A stretch of 64,000 nucleotides of DNA from Hymenobacter amundsenii (GTDB lineage Bacteria; Bacteroidota; Bacteroidia; Cytophagales; Hymenobacteraceae): the NCBI RefSeq assembly GCF_002204745.1, contig NZ_NIRR01000002.1, positions 186,001 through 250,000 on the forward strand. Direction: 5' to 3'. Position numbers and translations under genes: made by a program. A model generated the notes under the pieces. The model searched no databases, had not been told where the DNA came from, and saw only the letters and a program-made list of their open reading frames with translations. This document shows positions 52,425 to 61,529 of this stretch, one piece after another. Position 1 is the first letter of the stretch; each line of letters opens with the position of its first letter.

Positions 52425-54884
52425 TTACAAATTGGGCTTCACCTCGAATGTAAAGTGGGTGCTACCGGCCGCACCATTGGCCGCGAGGCCCTGCACGACT
52501 ACCAGATAATGGCCAGCTTGGTCGCCAGCGAAAAACTCCAACGGCTGGCTGGCCCCGGAACCAGCGGCCGTAGTTACGGTCGGGTTCCAGTACAGCAGCT
52601 CGCGCAGGTCGGGGTGGCGGCTGCGCTGCTGCTCGGGCGTGTCGTAGCGGGGGGCGTAGAACTCGCGCTGCTCCTGCAGGCCCTCGTACTCCTGAATCAG
52701 CACCCGTGGGTCGAGCTGGAAGCCTTCGAGGTCGCCTTTGTACGTGCGGAAGCTGACCAGCCCGTCGTAGGCGGCCGCCCCCTGGAAATAGCGGCTGGTT
52801 ACCACATCGAGCCGCTGAATTTTCAGCGGGTTCATGGCCATCATCCGGTTGATATTGGCTACGGGCACGCCATCGAGTAACACCAGCGGGTTTTCCTGAA
52901 AAATGACTTTGTTCAGATCGTCGAGCACCTGGAAGTGGAAGCCGTCTTTGCGAATGCGCACCTGCACGCCCGGCACGTACTCGCGTAGCACCTCTTCCAG
53001 CACTTTAAAGCGGGTGTACTCATCGAGGCGGTAGGAGGCGCTGGGCCGGCCATAGAAGGGTACGCTGTCGGTGGGCATGGCCCGGTAGCGGTCGTACTTT
53101 TTGCCCGCGTACACCGTCTGGACCTGGGCCTGTAGGTGGCGGCGGGCATAGTCGGCCCGAAAGTGGGGCGTGAGACTGAAGGCGGGAGCCGTAAAGGCGG
53201 CAAACTGCTCCGAAAACGGGTCGAGCAGTGTGATGCGGCTGGTGCTGTCCTGGGCCGGGTCGGTTTGCAGCATCACGGTTTGCGGGCCGTAGAAGTTGGT
53301 GGGCTCGAAGCGTACGAAGCCGTCGGCGTCGCTCTGGTCGTTGTAGAGGCGCACCACCCGGCCCGGCACCGAGAAGTAGGTTAGTAGCCCCGACCGGGGC
53401 TCGGTGGTGCCGGCGCGGCTGAGGCGGGCGCGCACCACCGGGCCGTAGAGTTCGGGCAGAAAGGCCGGGGCCGCCACGGCCGGGGCCAGCACCTCAGCCC
53501 AACGGAAGCGGCTCCAGCCCTGGGTCAGCAGCAGTTCGTCGGTGGCGGCCACGGCCTCGGGGCCAGTTGCCGTAAAGTAGTAGGCGGGGTCTTCCACGGT
53601 TCCGCGTAGCTCGGACGTTAGGCCCAGGTAATGGTCGATGCTGATGGCGGGCGCGGCGTTGAGCGAATCGAGGCGGTACACGGCCACCGAGAGGCTGTTG
53701 GGAGCAGTAGCACTACCGGCCGATACCGCCAGGCTCACCTTGGTGCGGGGCGCGTAGGCGGGCTGATCGGTGCGGGCGTCGAGGGTCAGGATCTGGCGCG
53801 GCACCTGAAAGTAGAGCCGCTCGCACAAAGGCTGGCGGGCGGTGTTGAAGAGGGTGAAGTGCGAAACCCCGTCGGGCAATTTACTCCTGTCCAGGGTTAG
53901 CTCTGCCCGGCCATTAAGCAGCTCCAGAGGCCGGGTAAAAGCCGCCTGCTGGCGGGCGTGGGCCAGTAGCAGCACGTTTGCTGAGAGGCCCGCCGTGCCC
54001 TGGATGGCGAGCGTGAGCTGGCCCGGATCGGGTGCCTGGTGCACGCTCAGTACGTAGCCCTGGTCCTGCACCGCTGGCAGCCGGCTGGTTGTTGGGGCCG
54101 GCTGCCGGACGGCGGGCCGCTCTTCGCCCGGCCCCCGCGTTTGGGTGACCACGGCCGTATATGTGGCGGGCCCGGCCGCCGCGGGCGTCAGCAGGAAGCT
54201 GCCCATACCGTGGCGACGGGTGCTGAAAGTGGCCACTGGGGCGCCCTGGGCATCGAGCACGGTGCCCGTGGCCGCCACGCCGCGGCCGCGCCGGTCGGTT
54301 ACTTTGAAGGCCACCTTACTCTGCAGGCCCCGCACCAGATGCCCGCCCTCGGGAAAGAAAGCGGCATCCAGGGCGGCCGAGTCGGGGGCCGGCACTGTCC
54401 CAGAGGCGGCGAAGGTGTTCACAACCGTTACGGTGCCGTGGAAAAAGGCCTCGGGACCGAAATTCTGCATCCAGCGGGTGTAGGCCCGCACCGTGTAGCG
54501 GCCCGAGGCCAGCGAGGCCGGCAGCGCGAAACTGCCCTGGCCGGTGGCCTCGCGGAGGGCCACTTTGCCGCGCAGCACCGGGTGCTGGCTGGCGTCGAGC
54601 ACCTCCACGTAGGCCACGCTGCTCAGGGCCAGGGGGCGCGAAGCGGGCCCACCCGTGGCGTAGAGCTTAAACCACATGGTTTCCCCGCTCAGGTACAGCG
54701 GCCGGTCGAGGTGCAGAAACAGCGCCTCGCGGGGCATCTGCCGGGCATAGCGACCGAACTGCCCGGTCAGGCCGCCGAGCGAATCGAGTTGGGCGCGGGC
54801 TGCGCCGGCTGCCGTCAGCCAGAGCAGGCCGGCCAGCAGCAGGCCCCGGCGGAAGGAAAACGGGCAGCCAAGGATGTAAGGCAT
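52425..54884 (-). CDS. Secreted MG2-domain protein with TonB-plug-like C-terminal domain, copy 2
   Basis: 819 residues, signal peptide about 1-31. Same plan as the gene at 44658: ALFLHLDRPLYLSGETMWFK, VAYVEVLDASQHPVLRGKVAL, YTVRAYTRWMQNFGPE, then Ig-like domains with VSHFTLFNTARQPLCERL and VAVYRLDSLNAAP, and a barrel-less plug-like end (LEEVLREYVPGVQVRIRKDG, PLVLLDGVPVANINRMM, LDVVTSRYFQG). The C-terminal 30 residues (VVVQGLAANGAAGS...FTFEVKPNL) match copy 1. Last gene of the upstream module, 20 bp after the DUF4249 gene. Confidence 0.88.
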   Translation of the reverse strand: MPYILGCPFSFRRGLLLAGLLWLTAAGAARAQLDSLGGLTGQFGRYARQMPREALFLHLDRPLYLSGETMWFKLYATGGPASRPLALSSVAYVEVLDASQHPVLRGKVALREATGQGSFALPASLASGRYTVRAYTRWMQNFGPEAFFHGTVTVVNTFAASGTVPAPDSAALDAAFFPEGGHLVRGLQSKVAFKVTDRRGRGVAATGTVLDAQGAPVATFSTRRHGMGSFLLTPAAAGPATYTAVVTQTRGPGEERPAVRQPAPTTSRLPAVQDQGYVLSVHQAPDPGQLTLAIQGTAGLSANVLLLAHARQQAAFTRPLELLNGRAELTLDRSKLPDGVSHFTLFNTARQPLCERLYFQVPRQILTLDARTDQPAYAPRTKVSLAVSAGSATAPNSLSVAVYRLDSLNAAPAISIDHYLGLTSELRGTVEDPAYYFTATGPEAVAATDELLLTQGWSRFRWAEVLAPAVAAPAFLPELYGPVVRARLSRAGTTEPRSGLLTYFSVPGRVVRLYNDQSDADGFVRFEPTNFYGPQTVMLQTDPAQDSTSRITLLDPFSEQFAAFTAPAFSLTPHFRADYARRHLQAQVQTVYAGKKYDRYRAMPTDSVPFYGRPSASYRLDEYTRFKVLEEVLREYVPGVQVRIRKDGFHFQVLDDLNKVIFQENPLVLLDGVPVANINRMMAMNPLKIQRLDVVTSRYFQGAAAYDGLVSFRTYKGDLEGFQLDPRVLIQEYEGLQEQREFYAPRYDTPEQQRSRHPDLRELLYWNPTVTTAAGSGASQPLEFFAGDQAGHYLVVVQGLAANGAAGSTHFTFEVKPNL

Positions 54885-54904
54885 AAGCAGAGGGAATAGA
54901 AAAC

Positions 54905-56095
54905 TTACCAGAACGAGGGGCGCACGGCCGTGCCCCGGGTGCGGCAGTCGATGCAGTCGCGCTCCTTGGCCGTTACACCGCCTGGCACCACCTCTATGGG
55001 TAGATACTTTTGGCTGTTAAAGGCGTAGAACAGCGACAAGCGGATATCCTCGGCCGTTGGGGGCGGAATGCCGGAGGCCGGCTTGAGCGTATCGGGCGGC
55101 AAACAGGCTTCGTAGCCCGAAAGGGGCACCACGGCGGCCGGGAGTTCGGCCCGGCTGATGAAGATGCGCTTGTCGCTCACGGAGTGGGCCCCCACGAACC
55201 CCAGCACGGGCTCCTGCCCGTCGTCGAGGTTGTGCATGTTGCCCGTTACCTGGCTGGGCTGGGGGTCAAAGAGCGAGCCGATGTTCTCCGTGTTTTTGCG
55301 CAGCAGGTCCCAGTAGGCGTACTCGGCCTTCGTGAGGGCCTGCTGGTGCACCAGAATGCTGTAGCGGCGAGCCAAGCGGCTCGTGTTGGCGGGCAACGTC
55401 AGCATCCGGAAATTGGTTACCCGGTCTTCGCTCAGGGCGATAGTCTGGTTGAGTACGATGCGGCTGGAGCTGGCCGTGCTCCAGCACACAAGCGGGAAGG
55501 CTTGCCGGATGGGGCGAAGCGCGCCGTCGTAGTACTCGATCAGGGGCTGGTAGGGCGAGCTGACTTCCCAGGTTTCGTCGTATTCCCAGCGGTAGTACTG
55601 GCTGTTGCGGGTGTCGTCGTGGGCCGATACGTAGATGTTGAAATCCTGACCCTGCGCCCCCCAGCTCACCGCATCGACGGGTGGCGTGAGCTTGACGGGC
55701 ACAAAGTCGGAGGCATACTGGCGGCCGATCCGGGTGCTGATGCGCAGCCGGTACTGGCGGGCGGCATCGAGTGTGAGGGCCGCCGAAACGTAGGTGCCGG
55801 GCGTGGTTTCCGTCAGGGCGTAGCGCGGGCCGCCGCCTTGGGTTTCGATGAACAGCGTGGCGCGGGCTTCGGCGGGCGGAACCGTTTTGGCATCGAGGGC
55901 GGCCGAGCGCGAGAGGCGGATGGTACTCACGCCGCGGGGGTTGAGAAAGCCATCGACCACCAGGTAAGCCGGCGGGGCACTGATAATGGCCGGCGCGTAG
56001 GGCTCCACGCAGCCGCCCAGGCCCGCCAAACCGGCCACCAGCAGCAACAGCAGCAACGAAAGCCGACTAATCAAAAGCAACCAATACTGAGTCAT
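54905..56095 (-). CDS. DUF4249 lipoprotein, copy 3
   Basis: 396 residues. Lipobox LGGC then VEPYAPAIISAPP. VVDGFLNPRGVSTIRLSRSA, YYRWEYDETWEVSSPYQP and LRKNTENIGSLFDPQPSQVTGNMHNL follow, ending CIDCRTRGTAVRPSFW. More divergent than copies 1 and 2, with a longer C-terminal part before the CxDC motif. It starts 3 bp after the TonB receptor stop at 56099, indicating coupled translation. Confidence 0.93.
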   Translation of the reverse strand: MTQYWLLLISRLSLLLLLLVAGLAGLGGCVEPYAPAIISAPPAYLVVDGFLNPRGVSTIRLSRSAALDAKTVPPAEARATLFIETQGGGPRYALTETTPGTYVSAALTLDAARQYRLRISTRIGRQYASDFVPVKLTPPVDAVSWGAQGQDFNIYVSAHDDTRNSQYYRWEYDETWEVSSPYQPLIEYYDGALRPIRQAFPLVCWSTASSSRIVLNQTIALSEDRVTNFRMLTLPANTSRLARRYSILVHQQALTKAEYAYWDLLRKNTENIGSLFDPQPSQVTGNMHNLDDGQEPVLGFVGAHSVSDKRIFISRAELPAAVVPLSGYEACLPPDTLKPASGIPPPTAEDIRLSLFYAFNSQKYLPIEVVPGGVTAKERDCIDCRTRGTAVRPSFW

Positions 56096-56098
56096 CTT

Positions 56099-58882
56099 TT
56101 AAAACTTGAAGTTGTAGGTAGCCGTCGGAATCGGGCGCCCGAAAATCGAGAGCTTGTAGCCCTTGATCTGGCCGTTTTCCGACTTGAAATAGATCGAATA
56201 CGGGTTCTGGCGGCCGGTCAGGTTATACACGCCCAGCGTCACGGAGCTGTGGGCCAGCTTGTTCACTTTGTGGTTGCCCTCGATGTTGAAGGCCAGATCG
56301 GCGCGCATGTAATCGGGCACCCGGTAGGCATTGCGGTCGGAGTAAAGCACGCGCAGCGAGTTGCCGGCGTAGTATTTGGCGATGGGCAGCGTAATGGGCC
56401 GGCCGGTGCTGTAGTTGAAGTTGAGCGAGGTGCTGAAGCGGCGGCTGAAACGGTAGTTGCCAATCAGCGTCACGTCGTGGGGTTTATCGAAGTTGCTGGC
56501 ATAATACTGCCCGCCATTGATCTGGTCGGCGGGGGTGCCGGCATTCACCCGCACCAGCGAACGGGCGTAGGTGTAGCTGATCCAGCCGTTGATTTTGCCG
56601 GTCAGCTTCTTCACCATCACCTCCACACCGTAGGCCTTGCCCTCGGCATTTATAATGTCGGTTTCGATGCGCTTATTGAGCAGCAATACCGCCCCGCCCT
56701 TGTAGTCGACGAAGTCGCGCAACGACTTGTAGTAGGTCTCGACCGACGTTTCGATGGTGTTCGACTTAAAGTTGCGGTAGTAGCCTACCGACACCTGGTC
56801 GCCGATCTGGGGTCGGATGTTGGCGTCACTCAGCTTCCAGGTGTCGGCCGGCGACACAGAGGCCGTGTTGGTGAGCTGGCTGATGTACTGGCGGGTGCGG
56901 TTATAGCTGAACTTCACCGACGAGTTATCGGAGAGCGAGTAGCGGGCCGACACCCGGTACTCGGGGCCGTGGTAGGTGGCCAGCACCTTGCCGGCCCCGG
57001 CGCTAACGGTATCTATAATCGTGCTTTCCGAGCGGGCCTCGCCCGGGGCGTAACGGTAGTAGCTGCGCGGCCCGAGGGCGTTGTAGAGCGAGTAGCGCAG
57101 CCCCACTGCCACCGACAGCCGCTGGGTCACGTCAATCTTATCCGACACGTACACGGCGCTTTCCAGGGCCTGCTCGCGGTCGAGGATGTTGGGTGTTATC
57201 AGCGAGGCCGCGCTGAGCGGCTCTAGGCTGCCCGGCGACACGTTGTAGAGCAGCGAGCTGACGCCGAAGTCGACTGCGTGTTTGGGGTTGGGGAAGTAGC
57301 TGAAATCGGCCCGTAGGCTGGTCTGGCTGATGGCGTACTTGAGCCGCGACGAATTCACTTCGTTGCCCTCGCTGGTAATGTCGTAATCGTAGTGGCTGAA
57401 CGCGCCCGTGAGCACACCGTAGAGTTGGTTGCTGACGTTGTGCCGCCACTTGAAGCTGGCCGCTTGGTTGAGGTAGTGGTAGGTGGTGTCAGAAGCCAGC
57501 CGGAACCGGTCGGAGCTTAGGTAGCCGGTGGCGTACACCGAGTTTTTGTCGTTGAACTGGTGGCTGATATGGGCGCTTAGGTCGGAGAAGGCCGCCGAAC
57601 TCTGCCGGAGCTTGCGGTCGTCGAGTCGGCGTAGCAGCCAGTCGGAGTAGCTAGCCCGGCCCCCAATCAGAAACGAGCTTTTATCCTTGATGATAGGTCC
57701 TTCGAGGGTCAGCCGGCTGGTGAGCGGCCCGATGCCGCCCGTGGCCCCGAACTTCTTCTTGTTGCCCTCGCGGGTTGTAATGTCGAGCACCGACGAGAGC
57801 CGCCCGCCGTACTTGGCCGGAATGGCGCTCTTGTACAGTTCCACGCCCTGTAGCATATCGGGGTTGAAGGCGGAGAAGAAGCCGAACAGGTGCGCGGGAT
57901 TGTAAATGGTCATGTCGTTGAACAGAATCAGGTTCTGATCCGTGGCTCCGCCGCGCACGTTGAGGCCGGTGCTGCCCTCGCCCACCGATTTCACGCCTGG
58001 CAGCGTAAGCACCACCCGCAGAATATCGACTTCGCCAAAAGCGGTAGGCACTTGCTTGATGGTTTTGATGTCGAGCTTTTCGAGGCCCATTTGGGTGCTC
58101 GATATATTCTTGTCCTTCTCGCCCTCAATCACCACTTCTTTCAGGGTGGTAATGTCTTCCTCCACCTCGATTTCGAGGCGGCCGCTGCCGCGCAGAATTA
58201 CCTGGCGGCGGGTGTTCTTGCTGCCTACGCTACGCACTTTCAACTCGTAGCGACCGGCCGGCAGCGTGAGCGAGTAGAAGCCGAACTGGTCGGTGCTGGT
58301 ACCTACGCTCGGCGACTCCGAGAAAATAGTGGCCCCGATGATGGGTTCGCCCGATTTGATGTCCTTAATGTGGCCGGCCAGCGTCACGGGCCCGCTGCCG
58401 CCTCCGGTCCCGATTTCGTAGACCTTGTACTCGGCCGCGCTCACGTAGCGCGAACGACCGGGCGCGGTGGTGGGCGTCAGGTCTTCGGGCGCGGCCAGTA
58501 CCGGGCCCTCGGGGGGCGAGCCCACAGGCCGGAAAAAGGCGTTAGGCAACTGAGGCTCGATGCTGACGCCAGTGGTCACGAACACCCGGTGTTCGGTGGG
58601 GGAGAGAGCAAAGCGGTAGGGCGTGTTCTCGAACACCCGCGCCAATACCTTTGGCAGGGGTTGCTCGCGCACCTGCACGCTCACCCGAAAACTGTCGGGC
58701 GGGGCCGTGGCAGCGTAGTAGAAGCGGTAATCGGTCTGAATTTCCAGTTCCCGTACGAACTGGCTGAACGGCACCCGGTCGAAATTGCCGGTAACGGTTT
58801 TTTCGGCCGTTTGCTGGCCGTAGCTGCGCGGGCCGGGCAGCAAGAGCATCACCACAAAAAACAGGAAGTAAGCGTGCTTCAT
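56099..58882 (-). CDS. TonB-dependent receptor with STN and CarboxypepD_reg domains, copy 2
   Basis: 927 residues, close paralogue of the receptor at 48334 (plug and barrel ends nearly the same in blocks). Signal peptide about 1-22; STN domain about 35-100 (FVRELEIQTDYRFYYAATAPPDSFRVSV). LAGHIKDIKSGEPIIGATIF is the CarboxypepD_reg unit. The plug has PTAFGEVDILRVVLTLPGV and LNVRGGATDQNLILFND, and the barrel ends PTATYNFKF. With a DUF4249 gene 3 bp on, it would form an outer-membrane transport pair powered by TonB. Confidence 0.95.
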   Translation of the reverse strand: MKHAYFLFFVVMLLLPGPRSYGQQTAEKTVTGNFDRVPFSQFVRELEIQTDYRFYYAATAPPDSFRVSVQVREQPLPKVLARVFENTPYRFALSPTEHRVFVTTGVSIEPQLPNAFFRPVGSPPEGPVLAAPEDLTPTTAPGRSRYVSAAEYKVYEIGTGGGSGPVTLAGHIKDIKSGEPIIGATIFSESPSVGTSTDQFGFYSLTLPAGRYELKVRSVGSKNTRRQVILRGSGRLEIEVEEDITTLKEVVIEGEKDKNISSTQMGLEKLDIKTIKQVPTAFGEVDILRVVLTLPGVKSVGEGSTGLNVRGGATDQNLILFNDMTIYNPAHLFGFFSAFNPDMLQGVELYKSAIPAKYGGRLSSVLDITTREGNKKKFGATGGIGPLTSRLTLEGPIIKDKSSFLIGGRASYSDWLLRRLDDRKLRQSSAAFSDLSAHISHQFNDKNSVYATGYLSSDRFRLASDTTYHYLNQAASFKWRHNVSNQLYGVLTGAFSHYDYDITSEGNEVNSSRLKYAISQTSLRADFSYFPNPKHAVDFGVSSLLYNVSPGSLEPLSAASLITPNILDREQALESAVYVSDKIDVTQRLSVAVGLRYSLYNALGPRSYYRYAPGEARSESTIIDTVSAGAGKVLATYHGPEYRVSARYSLSDNSSVKFSYNRTRQYISQLTNTASVSPADTWKLSDANIRPQIGDQVSVGYYRNFKSNTIETSVETYYKSLRDFVDYKGGAVLLLNKRIETDIINAEGKAYGVEVMVKKLTGKINGWISYTYARSLVRVNAGTPADQINGGQYYASNFDKPHDVTLIGNYRFSRRFSTSLNFNYSTGRPITLPIAKYYAGNSLRVLYSDRNAYRVPDYMRADLAFNIEGNHKVNKLAHSSVTLGVYNLTGRQNPYSIYFKSENGQIKGYKLSIFGRPIPTATYNFKF

Positions 58883-58930
58883 GCCAAACGGAAAACTGCG
58901 AAAAGAAAAGAGACAAGGCGGCCCGGCGGG

Positions 58931-59731
58931 CTAGCGGGGCGGCAGCTGATTATAGTAGCTGGCCAGCGCTACCACCACGTTTTCAAACTGCGTCTTGCCC
59001 AGCTTCAGCTTGTTTTGCCGCATGTAAGCCTGTACTTCGGTCTGGCGGTCGGCAAACAGCTTCAGGGCGGCCGATTTGGAGTTGAGCAGGTGGTAAACCC
59101 CGTCTTTGCGGGCGAACAGCTTTTCGGTCGGGATGAACTCCACCGTCAGGTTGCGGCCCACAATGCGCTCCTGCTTGCGCTTGGCCCGCCGGGCCAGTAC
59201 CTGCACCCGGCCTTCGGCCAACACTTCGTAGTAGCCAGTGCTCAGGCCACTAGCCGCCGCGCTGTCGGCCACCAGCCGCACGAATGAGTGGTCGCCAATG
59301 GTGAAGCGGGGCATTTTCTCGTTCACAAACCGGACCATCAGCGGGCTGCCCGGTAGGCCCAGCACCACCTGGTCGAGCACCACGTCGTAGCGCAGTGGCA
59401 GGTGGTCGAACTGCTGCTGGTTGTAAGCTACGCTGCCGGTCTGAAGCTCGGGAGTCAGAAAAAATTGGTGGTCCTTCCGCTCAGTGTAGCGCAGGGCATA
59501 GTTGAGGTACTGCGGGCCGTTGTAGAGCTGTGCCGCCAATGGCGAAGCGGCGTGGTAGTGCTGCAGCACGGTCGCCGGGGCTTCGGTGGCAAAATTGCCC
59601 GGAATTTCGGTGCCGGTGCCGGTGCCGGTGCCAGGGGCTGAGGGCCGGCTCTGGCCCAAAACGGTGGGGCAGACGCCCAACAGGCATAGCGGGCCGGCCA
59701 TCAGACCGGCCAGTAACAGTTTGAGCCGCAT
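58931..59731 (-). CDS. Small secreted protein of the module (X), copy 2
   Basis: 266 residues from the ATG at 59731, chosen for its signal peptide (MRLKLLLAGLMAGPLCLLG...); the frame is open much further upstream but not hydrophobic. The mature N-terminus has a run of Gly-Thr pairs encoded by a 6-bp microsatellite (59609-59632). It shares LYNGPQYLNYALRYT, LPLRYDVVLDQVVLG, FTIGDHSFVRLV and TGYYEVLAEGRVQVLARR with the X gene at 51256. First gene of the first module, 48 bp before the receptor. Function unknown. Confidence 0.83.
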   Translation of the reverse strand: MRLKLLLAGLMAGPLCLLGVCPTVLGQSRPSAPGTGTGTGTEIPGNFATEAPATVLQHYHAASPLAAQLYNGPQYLNYALRYTERKDHQFFLTPELQTGSVAYNQQQFDHLPLRYDVVLDQVVLGLPGSPLMVRFVNEKMPRFTIGDHSFVRLVADSAAASGLSTGYYEVLAEGRVQVLARRAKRKQERIVGRNLTVEFIPTEKLFARKDGVYHLLNSKSAALKLFADRQTEVQAYMRQNKLKLGKTQFENVVVALASYYNQLPPR

Positions 59732-59993
59732 AAGGAAACCACGAAACAGGCCGGCAGATTGGGGCTGCCGGGCAAAAATTAGAGTAGGAAAAGGCCCGCC
59801 GCGGGATAGTGCAAAGAAGCTGGATAGTAGAACAGGCAGCGCGGCGGAGGCTGCTGGCGTGGTTGTGGGGGTCGAATATAAGCAGACTTCATGAAGTGCC
59901 CGCCCCGGCCCCCTCATTTCCGTGCACGAAGCCCATATGAAGCCGCCTCGCGGCCGCAAACCAGCCGCAGCCGGCCCCGTACACCGCTACCCT

Positions 59994-60590
59994 ATGCGCT
60001 ACATTTCCCTTGACCTCGAAACCACTGGCGGCTGGCCGGCCCGCCACCAGATTCTGGAGCTAGCCGCCGTGGTGGAAAACACCAAAAACCTGCGGCCCCT
60101 GGCCGAGCTGCCGGCCTTCCGCCGCGTGGTGCGCCACCCCGAATACGTGGGCACGGCCGGAGCGCTGGCCCTAAATGCGGGCTTGCTGCGCGAACTGGCC
60201 CAAAAGGAGCCCAACCCCGAACTCTGCGGCCCCGACGAACTGCTACCTCAGTTGCGCGAGTTTCTGTTGGCCCAGGGCTTTAAAACCGATAAAAAGGACT
60301 GCGTAGCCGTGACGATGGCCGGCAAAAACATTGCTTCCTTCGACCTGGGCTTCCTGCGCGAATTGCCCGGCTACGGCACGCTGGTACGGGCAGAGCCCGC
60401 CATGCTCGACCCGGCCGCCTTCTACCTCAACTGGCGCAAAGACACCCGCTTACCCACTATGCAAATCTGCAAGGCCCGCGCCCACTTCGCCGACGACACC
60501 GTGGCCCACCAGGCCCTGGCCGACGCCCTCGACGTGATAGAACTGCTCCGCCCGTTCTATAAGGTGCCGGTGTATAAAGTGAATGAGTGA
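59994..60590 (+). CDS. DnaQ-like 3'-5' exonuclease family protein
   Basis: 198 residues from the ATG at 59994 (MRYISLDLETTGG); an earlier in-frame ATG at 59922 adds a basic stretch. ExoI motif DLETTG, exoII-type AGKNIASFDLGFL and exoIII H-x-A-x4-D as HQALADALD are all visible, so DEDDh chemistry is likely. It is not fused to a polymerase. It might act in DNA repair or RNA turnover. Confidence 0.9.
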   Translation: MRYISLDLETTGGWPARHQILELAAVVENTKNLRPLAELPAFRRVVRHPEYVGTAGALALNAGLLRELAQKEPNPELCGPDELLPQLREFLLAQGFKTDKKDCVAVTMAGKNIASFDLGFLRELPGYGTLVRAEPAMLDPAAFYLNWRKDTRLPTMQICKARAHFADDTVAHQALADALDVIELLRPFYKVPVYKVNE

Positions 60591-60606
60591 CGGGATGCAG
60601 GCCCTA

Positions 60607-60656
60607 CAAGCAAGAAGGGCCCGACATCAGCGTGGATGTCGGGGCCTTCTTGCTTG
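60607..60656. terminator. Bidirectional terminator hairpin
   Basis: CAAGCAAGAAGGGCCCGACATC (60607-60628) pairs with its reverse complement at 60635-60656 with one mismatch, between convergent genes. Confidence 0.85.
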
Positions 60657-60707
60657 AATTTGCATGAGCAGAACAGCTCACTCATTCACCTAATCGCTTA
60701 TTGGTCG

Positions 60708-61529
60708 CTACCAGCTGCCGGAGGCGCCGCCGCCACCGCTGCTGCCGCCTCCGAAACCGCCAAAACCCCCGCCGCCGAAGCCGCCCCCGCCGCCACCCCC
60801 GAAGGTGCCGCGGCCGCCACTGAAGTCGCCGAAAATGATGGGCGGAATCATGCCGCCGCCGAAGCCGCGGTTGCGCCGCCCGCCGCTGCCGCCGCCCCGG
60901 TTACGCAGGATAATGAACAGCACCAGCACCGCGATAATAACCCAGAACGAAATGCCCGAGCCGCTGCCGTCGTCGGAGCGGCGGCGGGTTTGGGTGGTCT
61001 GGTCGGCCTTGTACTCGCCCTTTGCCAGGGCAATGAGTTGGTCGGTAGCCCGATCGAGACCCTGGTAGTAGCGCTCCTGCTTGAAGGCCGGCACGATGGT
61101 GTTGGAGATGATGCGCTTGGCCAGCGCGTCGGGAATAGCGCCTTCAAGGCCGTAGCCGGTATGGATGCGGGCCTTGTGCTCCTGCTCGGCAATGAGCAAC
61201 AGAATACCATTGTTGTTGGCTTTCTGGCCAATACCCCAAGTCTCGTACAGTTTCTGCGAATAGTCGAAAATGTCGTAGTCACCCAGCGAGGGCACGGTCA
61301 CGACGGAAATCTGCGAGGAGGTGGAATCGTTGTAAGCCACCAATTTGCGCTCCAGCCGGTCCACCTCGTCGGCGCTCAGCATCTCGGCTAAATCATTAAC
61401 GAGGCGGGGCGGACTGGGCCGGGGCGGCACGGTCTGGGCCGAAGCCAATACCGCCAGCAGTACTAGGCCGCAAGCCAGCAGCCAGCGCCCGGCCGGTCGT
61501 AAAAAGTAGTTCAGAAGATTCAGATTCAT
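60708..61529 (-). CDS. TPM-domain (YgcG-type) membrane protein with Gly-rich tail
   Basis: 273 residues. Signal/anchor about 1-31, then the TPM domain (about 42-180): VNDLAEMLSADEVDRLERKL, ISVVTVPSLGDYDIFDYSQKLYETWGIGQK, NGILLLIAEQEHKARIHTGYGLEGAIPD. A membrane helix (SFWVIIAVLVLFIIL) precedes a Gly/Phe-rich tail ending SGSW. Such proteins go with LemA in many bacteria and are thought to work at the envelope. It overlaps the upstream gene by 4 bp (ATGA), so coupled translation is likely. Confidence 0.92.
   Translation of the reverse strand: MNLNLLNYFLRPAGRWLLACGLVLLAVLASAQTVPPRPSPPRLVNDLAEMLSADEVDRLERKLVAYNDSTSSQISVVTVPSLGDYDIFDYSQKLYETWGIGQKANNNGILLLIAEQEHKARIHTGYGLEGAIPDALAKRIISNTIVPAFKQERYYQGLDRATDQLIALAKGEYKADQTTQTRRRSDDGSGSGISFWVIIAVLVLFIILRNRGGGSGGRRNRGFGGGMIPPIIFGDFSGGRGTFGGGGGGGFGGGGFGGFGGGSSGGGGASGSW

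Noticed and set aside
55010..57226. 738-codon open frame antisense to the second TonB receptor and DUF4249 genes
   Set aside because: It mirrors the codon bias of the real genes on the other strand, has no recognisable domain and no signal. Similar long mirror frames occur at 49864-51090, 57890-59287 and 13329-14663, as expected in high-GC coding DNA.
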